Assembly: GCA_021777685.1 (NCBI GenBank)
Contig: JAJYDH010000324.1
Coordinates: 1 to 7,480, forward strand
DNA from: Planctomycetota bacterium
GTDB taxonomy: Bacteria > Planctomycetota > Planctomycetia > Isosphaerales > Isosphaeraceae
DNA: 7,480 nt
Direction: 5' to 3'
In this document: piece after piece, positions 1 to 5,994 of the stretch
Numbering within the stretch: the first letter of the stretch is position 1
Layout of the letters: the number at the start of each line of letters is the position of its first letter
Notes under the pieces: generated by a model
What the model saw: the letters and a program-made list of their open reading frames with translations, nothing else
The model's database searches: none
Told to the model about the DNA's origin: nothing
Made by a program: the position numbers and the translations under genes

Positions 1-279
1 AACGCCGGCCTTCATCGCCTTGATCTCCTCCTGGATCGATTCTCGCTCCTGCCGCTCGATCGTGCTTCCCTGATCATGGCGGCCGACCTGTGGGCCCTGG
101 TCCGGCGAGCGGGAATCCCGACCGCCCATCCACACGCACTCGACGCCGATGCCATCCTTGCAGCCCAGGCTTTGACGATGGTCGGGACTGGCAACACGGC
201 GATCATCGCCACCAGCAACGTCGGCCACCTGGCCCGATTCCCGGGGATCGATGCCCGGCCGTGGGAGAAGTTCGACTGA
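1..279 (+). CDS. PIN-domain protein (VapC-like RNase toxin), C-terminal fragment
   Basis: The reading frame is open from base 1 to the TGA at 277-279 and gives the last 92 residues; the start lies left of the window. An internal ATG at 76 is not the start, because the frame and the family similarity continue upstream of it. The fragment matches the second half of PIN-domain proteins: a D-x-A-x-x-A-x-x-x-W-like helix (D20 to W31), an R-R-x-G-I-P-T turn, the acidic LDADAILAAQA segment (D48 and D50, probable metal ligands), then the core strand IIATSN with T71 and N73, followed by GHLARF. PIN domains are metal-dependent RNases, and stand-alone ones with this layout are usually VapC toxins of type II toxin-antitoxin pairs. 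The cognate antitoxin would normally sit just upstream, outside the window, so toxin status is inferred. Confidence 0.8.
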   Translation, partial: NAGLHRLDLLLDRFSLLPLDRASLIMAADLWALVRRAGIPTAHPHALDADAILAAQALTMVGTGNTAIIATSNVGHLARFPGIDARPWEKFD

Positions 280-285
280 CGGATC

Positions 286-304
286 GCCCGGCAACCCGTC
301 GGGC
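286..304. terminator. Weak inverted repeat between convergent genes
   Basis: The 33-bp spacer between the stops of the PIN gene and the endonuclease V gene contains a 5-bp inverted repeat, GCCCG (286-290) and CGGGC (300-304), with a 9-nt loop. Its place between two convergent stops suits a bidirectional terminator. However, the stem is short and neither strand has a following T-tract, so it is only a candidate. Confidence 0.2.
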
Positions 305-312
305 CTGGACCC

Positions 313-990
313 TCACCCCGACTTTGCTTCCCGTCGGATTTCGTTGACGTACTCGTGGGCCATCCTGGCCGGGATCGGCAAGCGGAGCTTGCGGGTCGTG
401 TCCAGGACCAGTCCGACAGCGCTTTCCAGGTCGCAGCGGTGCCCCGGCGAGACGAACAGCGGGGCGACCTTCGCCCGGGTCCGGAGCACGGCGCCGACGA
501 CCTCGCCCTTGTCGACCAGGGGGCTCCGGTCCCCCCGGTCGGCGCCGGGCTCGTCGTACTTGCCGCAGAGGCGGCTCTTGGCGCAGCCGATGGTCGGGAG
601 GTCGAGCCTCAGGCCCAGGTGGCTGGCGATCCCCAGCCTCCGGGGGTGCGCGATCCCCTGGCCGTCGCAGAGGACCACGTCGGGGCGGGTCTTGATCCGG
701 TCGAAGGCTTCGAGGAGCGCGGGGGCCTCGCGGAACGAGAGCAGGCCGGGGACGTAGGGGAACCTCGCGGGCGCGGCCAGGCCGGCCCGCTCGATCAGCC
801 GGAAGGACCCGGCCTCGACGACCACCACGGCCGCGAATAAGACCGTGCCGCCCCGGTCGAACGACACGTCGGCCGCCGCGAGGGTCCGCCACGCGGGCAG
901 CGGCGAGGTCGCGTCCACCGACCCCGCCAGCTCGGCCTGGACGGCTCGGGCCTCGGCCGGCGTGAGGTCCCACGGATGCTGGATCGACAT
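313..990 (-). CDS. nfi: Endonuclease V (deoxyinosine 3'-endonuclease)
   Basis: This encodes a complete 225-residue endonuclease V, the usual family length. The enzyme cuts the second phosphodiester bond 3' of deoxyinosine and so starts repair of deaminated adenine; some homologues also act on inosine in RNA. The full set of signature residues is visible and lines up with the Thermotoga maritima enzyme: D41 in the ADVSFD strand (Tma D43), the YVPGLLSFRE segment with the wedge tyrosine Y79 and catalytic E88 (Tma Y80, E89), D109 and H115 in DGQGIAHPR (Tma D110, H116), K138 in GCAKSRLCGKY (Tma K139), and H212 near the C-terminus in AHEYVNE (Tma H214). The ATG at 990-988 sits 21 bp after the threonine aldolase stop on the same strand, so co-transcription is likely. 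No strong Shine-Dalgarno is visible, which suits coupling to the upstream gene. Confidence 0.95.
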   Translation of the reverse strand: MSIQHPWDLTPAEARAVQAELAGSVDATSPLPAWRTLAAADVSFDRGGTVLFAAVVVVEAGSFRLIERAGLAAPARFPYVPGLLSFREAPALLEAFDRIKTRPDVVLCDGQGIAHPRRLGIASHLGLRLDLPTIGCAKSRLCGKYDEPGADRGDRSPLVDKGEVVGAVLRTRAKVAPLFVSPGHRCDLESAVGLVLDTTRKLRLPIPARMAHEYVNEIRREAKSG

Positions 991-1011
991 GCGGTCGTCC
1001 CGGGCCGGAGG

Positions 1012-2064
1012 TCAGGCTTGCGCGGTCGGGGCGAGCCGGCGGAAGAGGTCGGCGGCCCGGGAGGCGTCGGCCTCCGAGACGTCGAGGTGGGTGCAGGCCC
1101 GGATCACCTGCGCGCCGAGGACGCTCACCAGGACCCCCTCGGCCTTGAGCCGGCCGGCGACCTCGCGGGCGGTGCCGAGGCCCGGCTCGACGGCGATCCA
1201 GACAAGGTTGGTCTCGACCGGGCCGGATTCGAGCGACAGGCCGGGCGACTCCTCGACGGCCCTGGCCAGGATCTGGGCGTTCCGATGGTCCTCGGCCAGC
1301 CGCTCGACGTGGTTCTCCAGGGCGTGGAGCGCCCCGGCGGCGATGATCCCGGCCTGACGCATCCCGCCGCCCAGGACCTTCCGGAGCCGATGAGCCTCGT
1401 GGATCGCGTCGTGCGAGCCCACCAGCGCCGAGCCCACGGGCGCACCCAGGCCCTTGGAATAGCAAACCGCGACGGTGTCGAAGTACCGAGCCCACTCGGC
1501 CGCCGCGATGCCGCCGGCCACGACCGCGTTCATCAAGCGGGCGCCGTCGAGGTGCATCGCCAGGCCGTGGGCCCTCGCCCAGCCGGCGATCTCGGCGACC
1601 GACGTGATCGGGTGGACCTTGCCGCCCTTGCGGTTCTGGGTATTCTCCAGGCAGATCAGGCGGGTCCTCGCGTAATGCGAGTCATCCGGCCGGGCCTTGC
1701 CCCGGAGGTCTCCGAGCTGGAGCAGGCCATGCTCGGGCTCGATCGTCCGGGGGGTCACGCCCCAGAGCCGCGAGATCCCGCCCCCTTCCCAGAGGTAGAC
1801 GTGGGCCGTGGGGTCGCAGACCAGCTCGTCGCCGGGCCGGCAGTGCAGCCCGACCGCGATCTGGTTGGCCATCGTCCCCGAGGGCACGAACAGCGCGGCC
1901 TCCTTGCCGAAAAGCTCGGCCGTCCTCTCCTGAAGCCTCAGGACGGTCGGGTCTTCGTTCAGGACGTCGTCTCCGACCTCGGCCTCGGCCATGGCTCGCC
2001 GCATCGCGGCGGTCGGCCGCGTGACCGTGTCGGATCTCAGGTCCACGACTGGGGAAGATGACAT
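1012..2064 (-). CDS. ltaE: Low-specificity L-threonine aldolase (PLP-dependent)
   Basis: This encodes a 350-residue fold-type I PLP enzyme that cleaves L-threonine or L-allo-threonine to glycine and acetaldehyde. Visible family marks are the N-terminal VDLRSDTVTRPT strand, GDDVLNEDPT, the cofactor phosphate-binding PSGTMANQ (S62-G63-T64), H88 in the AHVYLWEGGG segment (probable ring-stacking histidine), ENTQNRKGG, HLDGARLMNA (D173 and R176), and the Schiff-base lysine K204 in CYSKGLGAPVGS. The frame stays open much further upstream, but I start at the ATG at 2064. Homology begins there (MSSSPVVDLRSDT) and a GGAG lies 8 nt before it; the upstream extension has no family similarity and would run into hisD on the other strand. 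The beta-eliminating lyase family also includes other aldolases, so exact stereo-preference is not certain. It is the first gene of a two-gene unit with endonuclease V. Confidence 0.93.
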   Translation of the reverse strand: MSSSPVVDLRSDTVTRPTAAMRRAMAEAEVGDDVLNEDPTVLRLQERTAELFGKEAALFVPSGTMANQIAVGLHCRPGDELVCDPTAHVYLWEGGGISRLWGVTPRTIEPEHGLLQLGDLRGKARPDDSHYARTRLICLENTQNRKGGKVHPITSVAEIAGWARAHGLAMHLDGARLMNAVVAGGIAAAEWARYFDTVAVCYSKGLGAPVGSALVGSHDAIHEAHRLRKVLGGGMRQAGIIAAGALHALENHVERLAEDHRNAQILARAVEESPGLSLESGPVETNLVWIAVEPGLGTAREVAGRLKAEGVLVSVLGAQVIRACTHLDVSEADASRAADLFRRLAPTAQA

Positions 2065-2130
2065 CGGGGGAACTCCGGAAGGCGGGATGATGGATGGATC
2101 AAGCTTACTTTGGCGAATATTGACCCCTTC

Positions 2131-2159
2131 ATCGTACCATGCTTCCGTGTCGGAGTCAG
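2131..2159 (-). promoter_or_regulatory. Candidate sigma-70-like promoter for the aldolase/endonuclease V unit
   Basis: Read on the minus strand, CTGACT (2159-2154, four of six matches to TTGACA) is followed after exactly 17 bp by TACGAT (2136-2131, four of six matches to TATAAT). The predicted start would be near 2124, giving a leader of about 60 nt before the aldolase ATG at 2064. The match is modest and the element is proposed mainly for its spacing and its place in the divergent spacer. Confidence 0.35.
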
Positions 2160-2182
2160 GGCGATGGACCGTTTTCCAAGAT

Positions 2183-2205
2183 CGCCCGGCCTTGATCGCC
2201 GGGCG
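2183..2205. repeat. GC-rich inverted repeat (dyad 1) in the divergent spacer
   Basis: CGCCCGGC (2183-2190) and GCCGGGCG (2198-2205) are a perfect 8-bp inverted repeat around a 7-nt centre (CTTGATC). The direct element GATCGCC also recurs here (2180-2186 region and 2194-2200). It lies between the candidate promoters of the two divergent units and has no T-run after it on either strand, so an operator or leader structure is more plausible than a simple terminator. Confidence 0.5.
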
Positions 2206-2215
2206 GCCGGTAAAA

Positions 2216-2240
2216 CGCCCGATCCGGAAAAAGTCGGGCG
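2216..2240. repeat. GC-rich inverted repeat (dyad 2) in the divergent spacer
   Basis: CGCCCGA (2216-2222) and TCGGGCG (2234-2240) are a perfect 7-bp inverted repeat with an 11-nt, partly A-rich centre. It lies 10 bp after dyad 1 and its arms share the CGCCCG/CGGGCG core with dyad 1. In RNA the right arm of dyad 1 could therefore pair with the left arm of dyad 2 as an alternative fold. Function is unknown. Confidence 0.5.
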
Positions 2241-2258
2241 GTCGCTGGCCGGGGTGAT

Positions 2259-2264
2259 TAGAAT
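2259..2264 (+). promoter_or_regulatory. Candidate -10 element for hisD
   Basis: TAGAAT (2259-2264) matches TATAAT at five of six positions and is an AT-rich island in GC-rich sequence, just upstream of hisD. A TG lies 2 nt before it, close to an extended -10. No convincing -35 hexamer is found 16-19 bp upstream. If it is used, transcription would start near 2271, within a base of the ATG at 2270, which favours the downstream hisD start at 2300. Confidence 0.35.
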
Positions 2265-2299
2265 AGGGCATGATTTCCGGATCGGAGACTCCCCGTTCG

Positions 2300-3679
2300 A
2301 TGGCAAGCATCACGAATATCGGCCGGATCGACTGCGCGGGCGAGGACGCGCAGGGGGCGATCCGGGAACTGAGGCGGCAGCTCAGCCCGAGGGGCGACGT
2401 GGTCAGCCCGCAAGGGCGGGAGCGGACCATCGCCGCGTTCGGCGAGCCGCTGACGCCCGAGCAGGTGGTCGGGCGGATCTGCGCCGACGTCCGCGCCCGG
2501 GGGCTCGACGCCGTCCTCGACTACACGGCGAAGCTCGACCGGGTCACGCTCGACCCTTCTCAGGTCCGGGTCTCGCCCGAGGAGTTGGCCGAGGCCCACG
2601 CGAAGGCCGATCCCGCCTACCTCCGGACCATCCGCCGGGTCCGCGACAACATCCTGGCCTTCCAGTCGGGCATCCTCCACCGCGACGCCACGTTCCGCCG
2701 GGGCAAGGGGTGCGAGCTTAGGCTCCGCTACCGGCCGCTCCGGAGGGCCGGCGTCTGCGTGCCCGGGGGCGCCGCGGCCTACCCGTCGTCGCTCCTGATG
2801 ACGGTCGTCCCGGCGCAAGCGGCGGGGGTCGAGCAGGTCGCGGTGGTCGTCCCGCCCACGCCGTTCGGGGGGTTCAACACCGACCTTTTGGCGGCCTGCC
2901 ACGCCCTCGGCGTGACCGAGGTCCACCGGGTCGGCGGCGCCCAGGCCGTCGCGGCGCTGGCGTATGGGGTGCAGGGGGTCGAGCCGGTCGACAAGATCGT
3001 CGGACCGGGCAACCTGTTCGTGGCCCTGGCGAAGCGGCACGTCTACGGCGAAGTTGACATCGACAGCATCGCCGGGCCGAGCGAGGTCGTGCTCATCGCC
3101 GACTGGACCGCCGAACCCCGGTTCATCGCCGCCGACCTGATCAGCCAGGCCGAGCACTCGCCGGGCGCGTCGATCCTGATCACCTGGGAGCCCGACCTGA
3201 TCGACCGGGTCGACGAGGCCCTGGCCGAACAACTCGCCCGGCTCAGCCGGGGGGACCTCGCCCGCGACAGCCTGGAGCGGTTCGGAGCCCTGATCCTGGT
3301 CAAGGACGAGGACGAGGCCGTGGCCCTCACCAACCAGATCGCCCCCGAGCACCTCCACGTCTCGACCTCCGACCCCGACCGCCTGGCCGCCCGCCTGACA
3401 AACGCCGGCGCGATCTTCCTCGGCCACGAGACGCCCGTCGCCGTCGGCGACTACGCCGCCGGCCCGTCGCACGTCCTGCCGACCGGAGGCACCGCGCGCT
3501 GGGCCTCGGGCCTCTCCGCCAACGACTTCCTCAAGCGGACCAGCCTGATCTGGGTCGACCGCGACGGCCTGGACGCCCTGGCCCCGGACATCCGGATGCT
3601 GGCCGACAAGGAAGGGCTGACCGCCCACCGCTACAGCGTCGACGTCCGGCTCGAAGACGACCCCGAAGGCGGCGACTGA
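2300..3679 (+). CDS. hisD: Histidinol dehydrogenase
   Basis: This encodes the NAD- and zinc-dependent enzyme that oxidises L-histidinol twice to L-histidine, the last pathway step. The family core is intact: the VCVPGGAAAYPSSLLM nucleotide-binding region (residues 152-167), GGAQAVAALAYG, DKIVGPGN, and DIDSIAGPSEVV. Residues expected to bind zinc are Q283 and H286 in SQAEHSPGA, D384 in GDYAAGPSHVLPTGG and H443 in TAHR; the catalytic pair is E350-H351 in APEHL. I start at the ATG at 2300 (459 residues), which has GGAG at 2284-2287, 12 nt before it. An in-frame ATG at 2270 would add ten residues, but it overlaps the likely transcription start. Either way the protein is slightly longer than the usual 430 or so, mostly at the N-terminus. 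It is the first gene of the cluster, with the acetyltransferase starting 6 bp after its stop. Confidence 0.96.
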   Translation: MASITNIGRIDCAGEDAQGAIRELRRQLSPRGDVVSPQGRERTIAAFGEPLTPEQVVGRICADVRARGLDAVLDYTAKLDRVTLDPSQVRVSPEELAEAHAKADPAYLRTIRRVRDNILAFQSGILHRDATFRRGKGCELRLRYRPLRRAGVCVPGGAAAYPSSLLMTVVPAQAAGVEQVAVVVPPTPFGGFNTDLLAACHALGVTEVHRVGGAQAVAALAYGVQGVEPVDKIVGPGNLFVALAKRHVYGEVDIDSIAGPSEVVLIADWTAEPRFIAADLISQAEHSPGASILITWEPDLIDRVDEALAEQLARLSRGDLARDSLERFGALILVKDEDEAVALTNQIAPEHLHVSTSDPDRLAARLTNAGAIFLGHETPVAVGDYAAGPSHVLPTGGTARWASGLSANDFLKRTSLIWVDRDGLDALAPDIRMLADKEGLTAHRYSVDVRLEDDPEGGD

Positions 3680-3685
3680 CCCTCG

Positions 3686-4174
3686 ATGAACGCCACCATC
3701 CGACCCGCCCGGCCGACCGACGCCCCGACCATCGCGAACCTGATCCGCGAGCTGGCCGTCTACGAGAAGCTCGAAGACCAGGCGAAGGCGACCGCCGACC
3801 ACCTGACCCGCCACCTCTTCGGCGACCGGCCCGCCGCCGAGGTGATCCTGGCCGAACTGGCGGGAGAGCCGGTCGGCTACGCCCTGTTCTTCGCGACCTT
3901 CTCGACGTTCCGGGGGCAGCCCGGCCTGTTCCTCGAAGACCTCTTCGTGCTCCCCGATCACCGGGGGCGGGGGATCGGCAAGGCCCTGCTGGTCGAGGTC
4001 GCCCGGATCGCGGTCGATCGCGAGTGCGGCCGGCTCGAATGGTCGGTGCTCGACTGGAACGCCCCCTCGATCGCGTTCTACCGCTCCCAAGGCGCCGTGC
4101 CGATGGACGAATGGACGATATTCCGCGTGGCCGACATGGCCTTGACCGAACTGGCCGGGAAGAATCGAAGATGA
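3686..4174 (+). CDS. GNAT acetyltransferase, spermidine/spermine N1-acetyltransferase-like
   Basis: This encodes a 162-residue single-domain GNAT enzyme, expected to move an acetyl group from acetyl-CoA to an amine. The acetyl-CoA pyrophosphate loop is clear: R93 to K99 in HRGRGIGKA. The pattern resembles the SSAT/diamine acetyltransferase branch: IRELAVYEKLE near the N-terminus (residues 19-30), FATFSTFRGQPGLFLEDLFVLP (two parts, residues 69-90), WSVLDWNAPSIAFYRSQGA (residues 119-137) with Y132 as likely general acid, and a terminal DEW...R segment. The substrate cannot be read from sequence; polyamines, other amines, small thiols or an amino acid are all possible. The gene starts 6 bp after hisD and its TGA overlaps the hisC ATG by 4 bp, so it is translationally coupled inside the histidine cluster. 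No good Shine-Dalgarno precedes its ATG, consistent with re-initiation after hisD. Confidence 0.88.
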   Translation: MNATIRPARPTDAPTIANLIRELAVYEKLEDQAKATADHLTRHLFGDRPAAEVILAELAGEPVGYALFFATFSTFRGQPGLFLEDLFVLPDHRGRGIGKALLVEVARIAVDRECGRLEWSVLDWNAPSIAFYRSQGAVPMDEWTIFRVADMALTELAGKNRR

Positions 4175-5208
4175 GCCGCTATTTCCTCGACCACATCGAC
4201 CGGATGGCCGGCTATGCGCCGGGCGAGCAGCCCCTCGACGGCGGCTTCATCAAGCTGAACACGAACGAGAACCCGTATCCGCCCTCGCCCAGGGTGGCCG
4301 AGGCGATCGCCGGGGCGCTGGGCGAGCGGCTCCGCCGCTATCCCGACCCCGTGGGCACGGCGTTCCGCAAGGTCGCGGCGCGGCTGCACGGGGTCGAGCC
4401 GGGCATGATCCTCGCGGGCAACGGCTCGGACGACCTGCTGACCATCCTCACCCGGGCCTTCGCCGGCCCGGGCGACGTCGTGGCCTATCCGACGCCCAGC
4501 TATATCCTCTACCGGACCCTCGCCGAGATCCAGGGGGCGAGGCCCGTCGAGGTGCCGTTCTCGGCCGATTGGGACCTCGAACCCTCGCGATTCGCCGACC
4601 CGAGGCCGCGACTGGCCTTCATCGCCAACCCGAACAGCCCCTCGGGCACGGCGCTCTCGGCCGCCAGGCTCGGGGCGATCGCCGGGGCGCTGGACTGCCC
4701 GCTCGTGGTCGACGAAGCTTACGTCAATTTCGCCGAGGACGACGCGGTCGGCCTGGTCGCTGACCACCCGAACGTGATCGTCCTTCGGACCCTGAGCAAG
4801 GGCTACAGCCTGGCCGGCCTCCGCCTCGGCTACCTGATCGCCCGGCCGGAGGTCGTCGAGGGGCTCATCAAGGTCAAGGACTCGTACAACTGCGACACCC
4901 TCAGCCTGGTCGGAGGGGCCGCCGCCCTGGAGGACCAGGATTACCTCGCCGGGACGACCGCGAAGATCCGCGCGACCCGATCGAGGCTCGCGAGGGCGAT
5001 GCGCGACCGGGGCTATCAGGTCCCCGAGAGCCGCGCCAACTTCGTCTGGTGTACCGGCGGCCCGCCCGCCCGAGAGACCTACGAGGCCCTGAAGGCCCGC
5101 AAGATCCTCGTCCGCCTGATGCGCTATCCGGGCCAGCCCGACGGGCTGCGGATCACCGTCGGGACGGACGAGGAAGTCGACCGGTTCCTGGAGGAACTGC
5201 CCGCCTGA
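4171..5208 (+). CDS. hisC: Histidinol-phosphate aminotransferase
   Basis: This encodes a 345-residue PLP-dependent class II aminotransferase that converts imidazole-acetol phosphate and glutamate to L-histidinol phosphate and 2-oxoglutarate. Family features in order are KLNTNENPYPPSP (28-40), YPDP (57-60), GNGSDDLL for cofactor binding (83-90), YPTPSY (106-111), ANPNSPSGT with N155 (152-160), VVDEAYVNF with D181 and Y184 (179-187), and RTLSKGYSLAGLRLGY with Schiff-base lysine K210. LRITVGT near the end carries the substrate carboxylate-binding arginine R326. The ATG at 4171 overlaps the acetyltransferase TGA as ATGA. The frame extends upstream without a stop to an ATG at 4024, but that stretch lies inside the acetyltransferase and has no family similarity. 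HisC-like enzymes can also act on aromatic or phosphono substrates; the hisD and hisB neighbours make histidine synthesis by far the best reading. Confidence 0.95.
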   Translation: MSRYFLDHIDRMAGYAPGEQPLDGGFIKLNTNENPYPPSPRVAEAIAGALGERLRRYPDPVGTAFRKVAARLHGVEPGMILAGNGSDDLLTILTRAFAGPGDVVAYPTPSYILYRTLAEIQGARPVEVPFSADWDLEPSRFADPRPRLAFIANPNSPSGTALSAARLGAIAGALDCPLVVDEAYVNFAEDDAVGLVADHPNVIVLRTLSKGYSLAGLRLGYLIARPEVVEGLIKVKDSYNCDTLSLVGGAAALEDQDYLAGTTAKIRATRSRLARAMRDRGYQVPESRANFVWCTGGPPARETYEALKARKILVRLMRYPGQPDGLRITVGTDEEVDRFLEELPA

Positions 5209-5213
5209 GGGCC

Positions 5214-5238
5214 CGGCCCGGTGGCCAAAGCTGGGCCG
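5214..5238 (+). repeat. Hairpin in the hisC-hisB gap
   Basis: CGGCCC (5214-5219) pairs with GGGCCG (5233-5238); with G-U wobbles the stem can extend inward to nine pairs around a loop at 5223-5229. It begins 6 bp after the hisC stop and has no T-tract behind it, so it may be a partial terminator, an mRNA-stabilising end, or chance in GC-rich DNA. Confidence 0.3.
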
Positions 5239-5244
5239 AGTTGC

Positions 5245-5250
5245 TAAGAT
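5245..5250 (+). promoter_or_regulatory. Candidate -10 element for hisB
   Basis: TAAGAT (5245-5250) sits 35 bp upstream of the hisB start and matches TATAAT at four of six positions. Its setting, an AT-rich hexamer followed at once by GC-rich sequence, resembles TAGAAT before hisD. No clear -35 is seen, so independent hisB transcription is only a possibility. Confidence 0.25.
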
Positions 5251-5279
5251 GCCCGGACATCCAGAGGAGCACGAGAGCC

Positions 5280-5873
5280 TTGGCCGAGCCACGGACCGCC
5301 GAGATCGTCCGCAAGACCCGGGAGACCGACATCCGGCTCCGCCTCGACGTCGACGGCTCGGGCCGGTCGGAGGTCGCGACGGGCGTGGGTTTCCTCGACC
5401 ACATGCTTGAGCTATTCGCCCGGCATTCGCTGATGGACCTGCACGTCGAATGCAAGGGCGACCTGCACGTCGACGCCCACCACTCGACCGAGGACATCGG
5501 CATCTGCCTGGGCCAGGCGCTCGACCGGGCGCTGGGCGACAAGGCGGGGATTCGCCGTTACGGGCACATCATCCTGCCGATGGACGAGGCTTTGGTGACG
5601 TGCGCCGTCGACCTGGGCGGCCGGCCTTACTGGGCGTGGAACGCGCCGATGCCCTCGCCGAAGATCGGCGAGTTTGATAGCGAGCTGGTGGCCGACTTCT
5701 GGCAGGCCGTCGCCGTCAACGGGCGGATGAACCTGCACGTCCTGCTCCATCACGGGCGGAACACGCACCACATCAGCGAGGCGATCTTCAAGGGGCTCGC
5801 CCGGACCCTCCGGGACGCCTCCGAGCGCGACCCGAGGGGCCAGGGCGTCCCGTCGACCAAGGGCACGCTCTGA
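5280..5873 (+). CDS. hisB: Imidazoleglycerol-phosphate dehydratase
   Basis: This encodes a 197-residue stand-alone dehydratase that converts imidazole-glycerol phosphate to imidazole-acetol phosphate, the substrate of HisC. Its length is normal for the monofunctional enzyme, and there is no fused histidinol-phosphatase domain as in E. coli HisB. Visible marks are the RKTRETDIRLRLDVDG opening, GVGFLDHMLELFARHS, the first metal-binding motif DAHHSTEDIGICLGQA, GHIILPMDEAL, and the second metal-binding motif HHGRNTHHISEAIFKGLARTL, which carry the histidines and acidic residues for the two Mn ions. The start is a TTG at 5280, because no in-frame ATG precedes the conserved opening and AGAGGAG at 5263-5269 lies 10 nt before that TTG. 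Another in-frame TTG at 5241 lacks such a site. It follows hisC by 71 bp, so it may be co-transcribed, internally promoted, or both. Confidence 0.94.
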   Translation: MAEPRTAEIVRKTRETDIRLRLDVDGSGRSEVATGVGFLDHMLELFARHSLMDLHVECKGDLHVDAHHSTEDIGICLGQALDRALGDKAGIRRYGHIILPMDEALVTCAVDLGGRPYWAWNAPMPSPKIGEFDSELVADFWQAVAVNGRMNLHVLLHHGRNTHHISEAIFKGLARTLRDASERDPRGQGVPSTKGTL

Positions 5874-5931
5874 TCCGAGGGGACTGACGCCCGGGGCGGC
5901 CCGTCCTCGAATATCTTCGGGAGCCTCGACG

Positions 5932-5959
5932 CTCGGTCGGCCCCGTCTCCCGGACCGAG
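5932..5959. repeat. Inverted repeat upstream of the membrane protein gene
   Basis: CTCGGTC (5932-5938) and GACCGAG (5953-5959) form a perfect 7-bp inverted repeat with a 14-nt centre, 35 bp before the downstream ATG. A smaller hairpin, CGAA (5908-5911) and TTCG (5916-5919) around TATC, lies just before it. The 121-bp spacer could hold hisB termination and a promoter for the next gene, but I see no convincing -35/-10 pair or T-tract. Confidence 0.3.
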
Positions 5960-5994
5960 ACCGACGACCCGGCATCACGGAGCGAGCTTTTCCG

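Noticed and set aside
203..1495. A 430-codon minus-strand frame over the endonuclease V and aldolase region
   Set aside because: It is the same strand but a different frame from nfi and ltaE, has low-complexity R/G/P-rich composition and no motif; both real frames carry complete catalytic signatures.
976..2061. A 361-codon plus-strand frame opposite the threonine aldolase
   Set aside because: It is antisense to ltaE, with no domain and biased composition; a GC-driven shadow.
2110..2721. A plus-strand frame starting in the divergent spacer and running into hisD
   Set aside because: It overlaps hisD by over 400 bp in another frame and becomes R/G/P-rich there; no domain or ribosome site. A histidine-rich leader peptide was also looked for in this spacer and not found.
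2258..4090. A 610-codon open frame on the minus strand opposite hisD and the acetyltransferase
   Set aside because: It lies antisense to two well-supported genes, is rich in G, R, D, V and P with no recognisable domain, and is what GC-rich third-position bias produces opposite real genes.
4078..5292. A 404-codon minus-strand frame opposite hisC
   Set aside because: It is antisense to hisC with no domain; explained by codon bias of the real gene.
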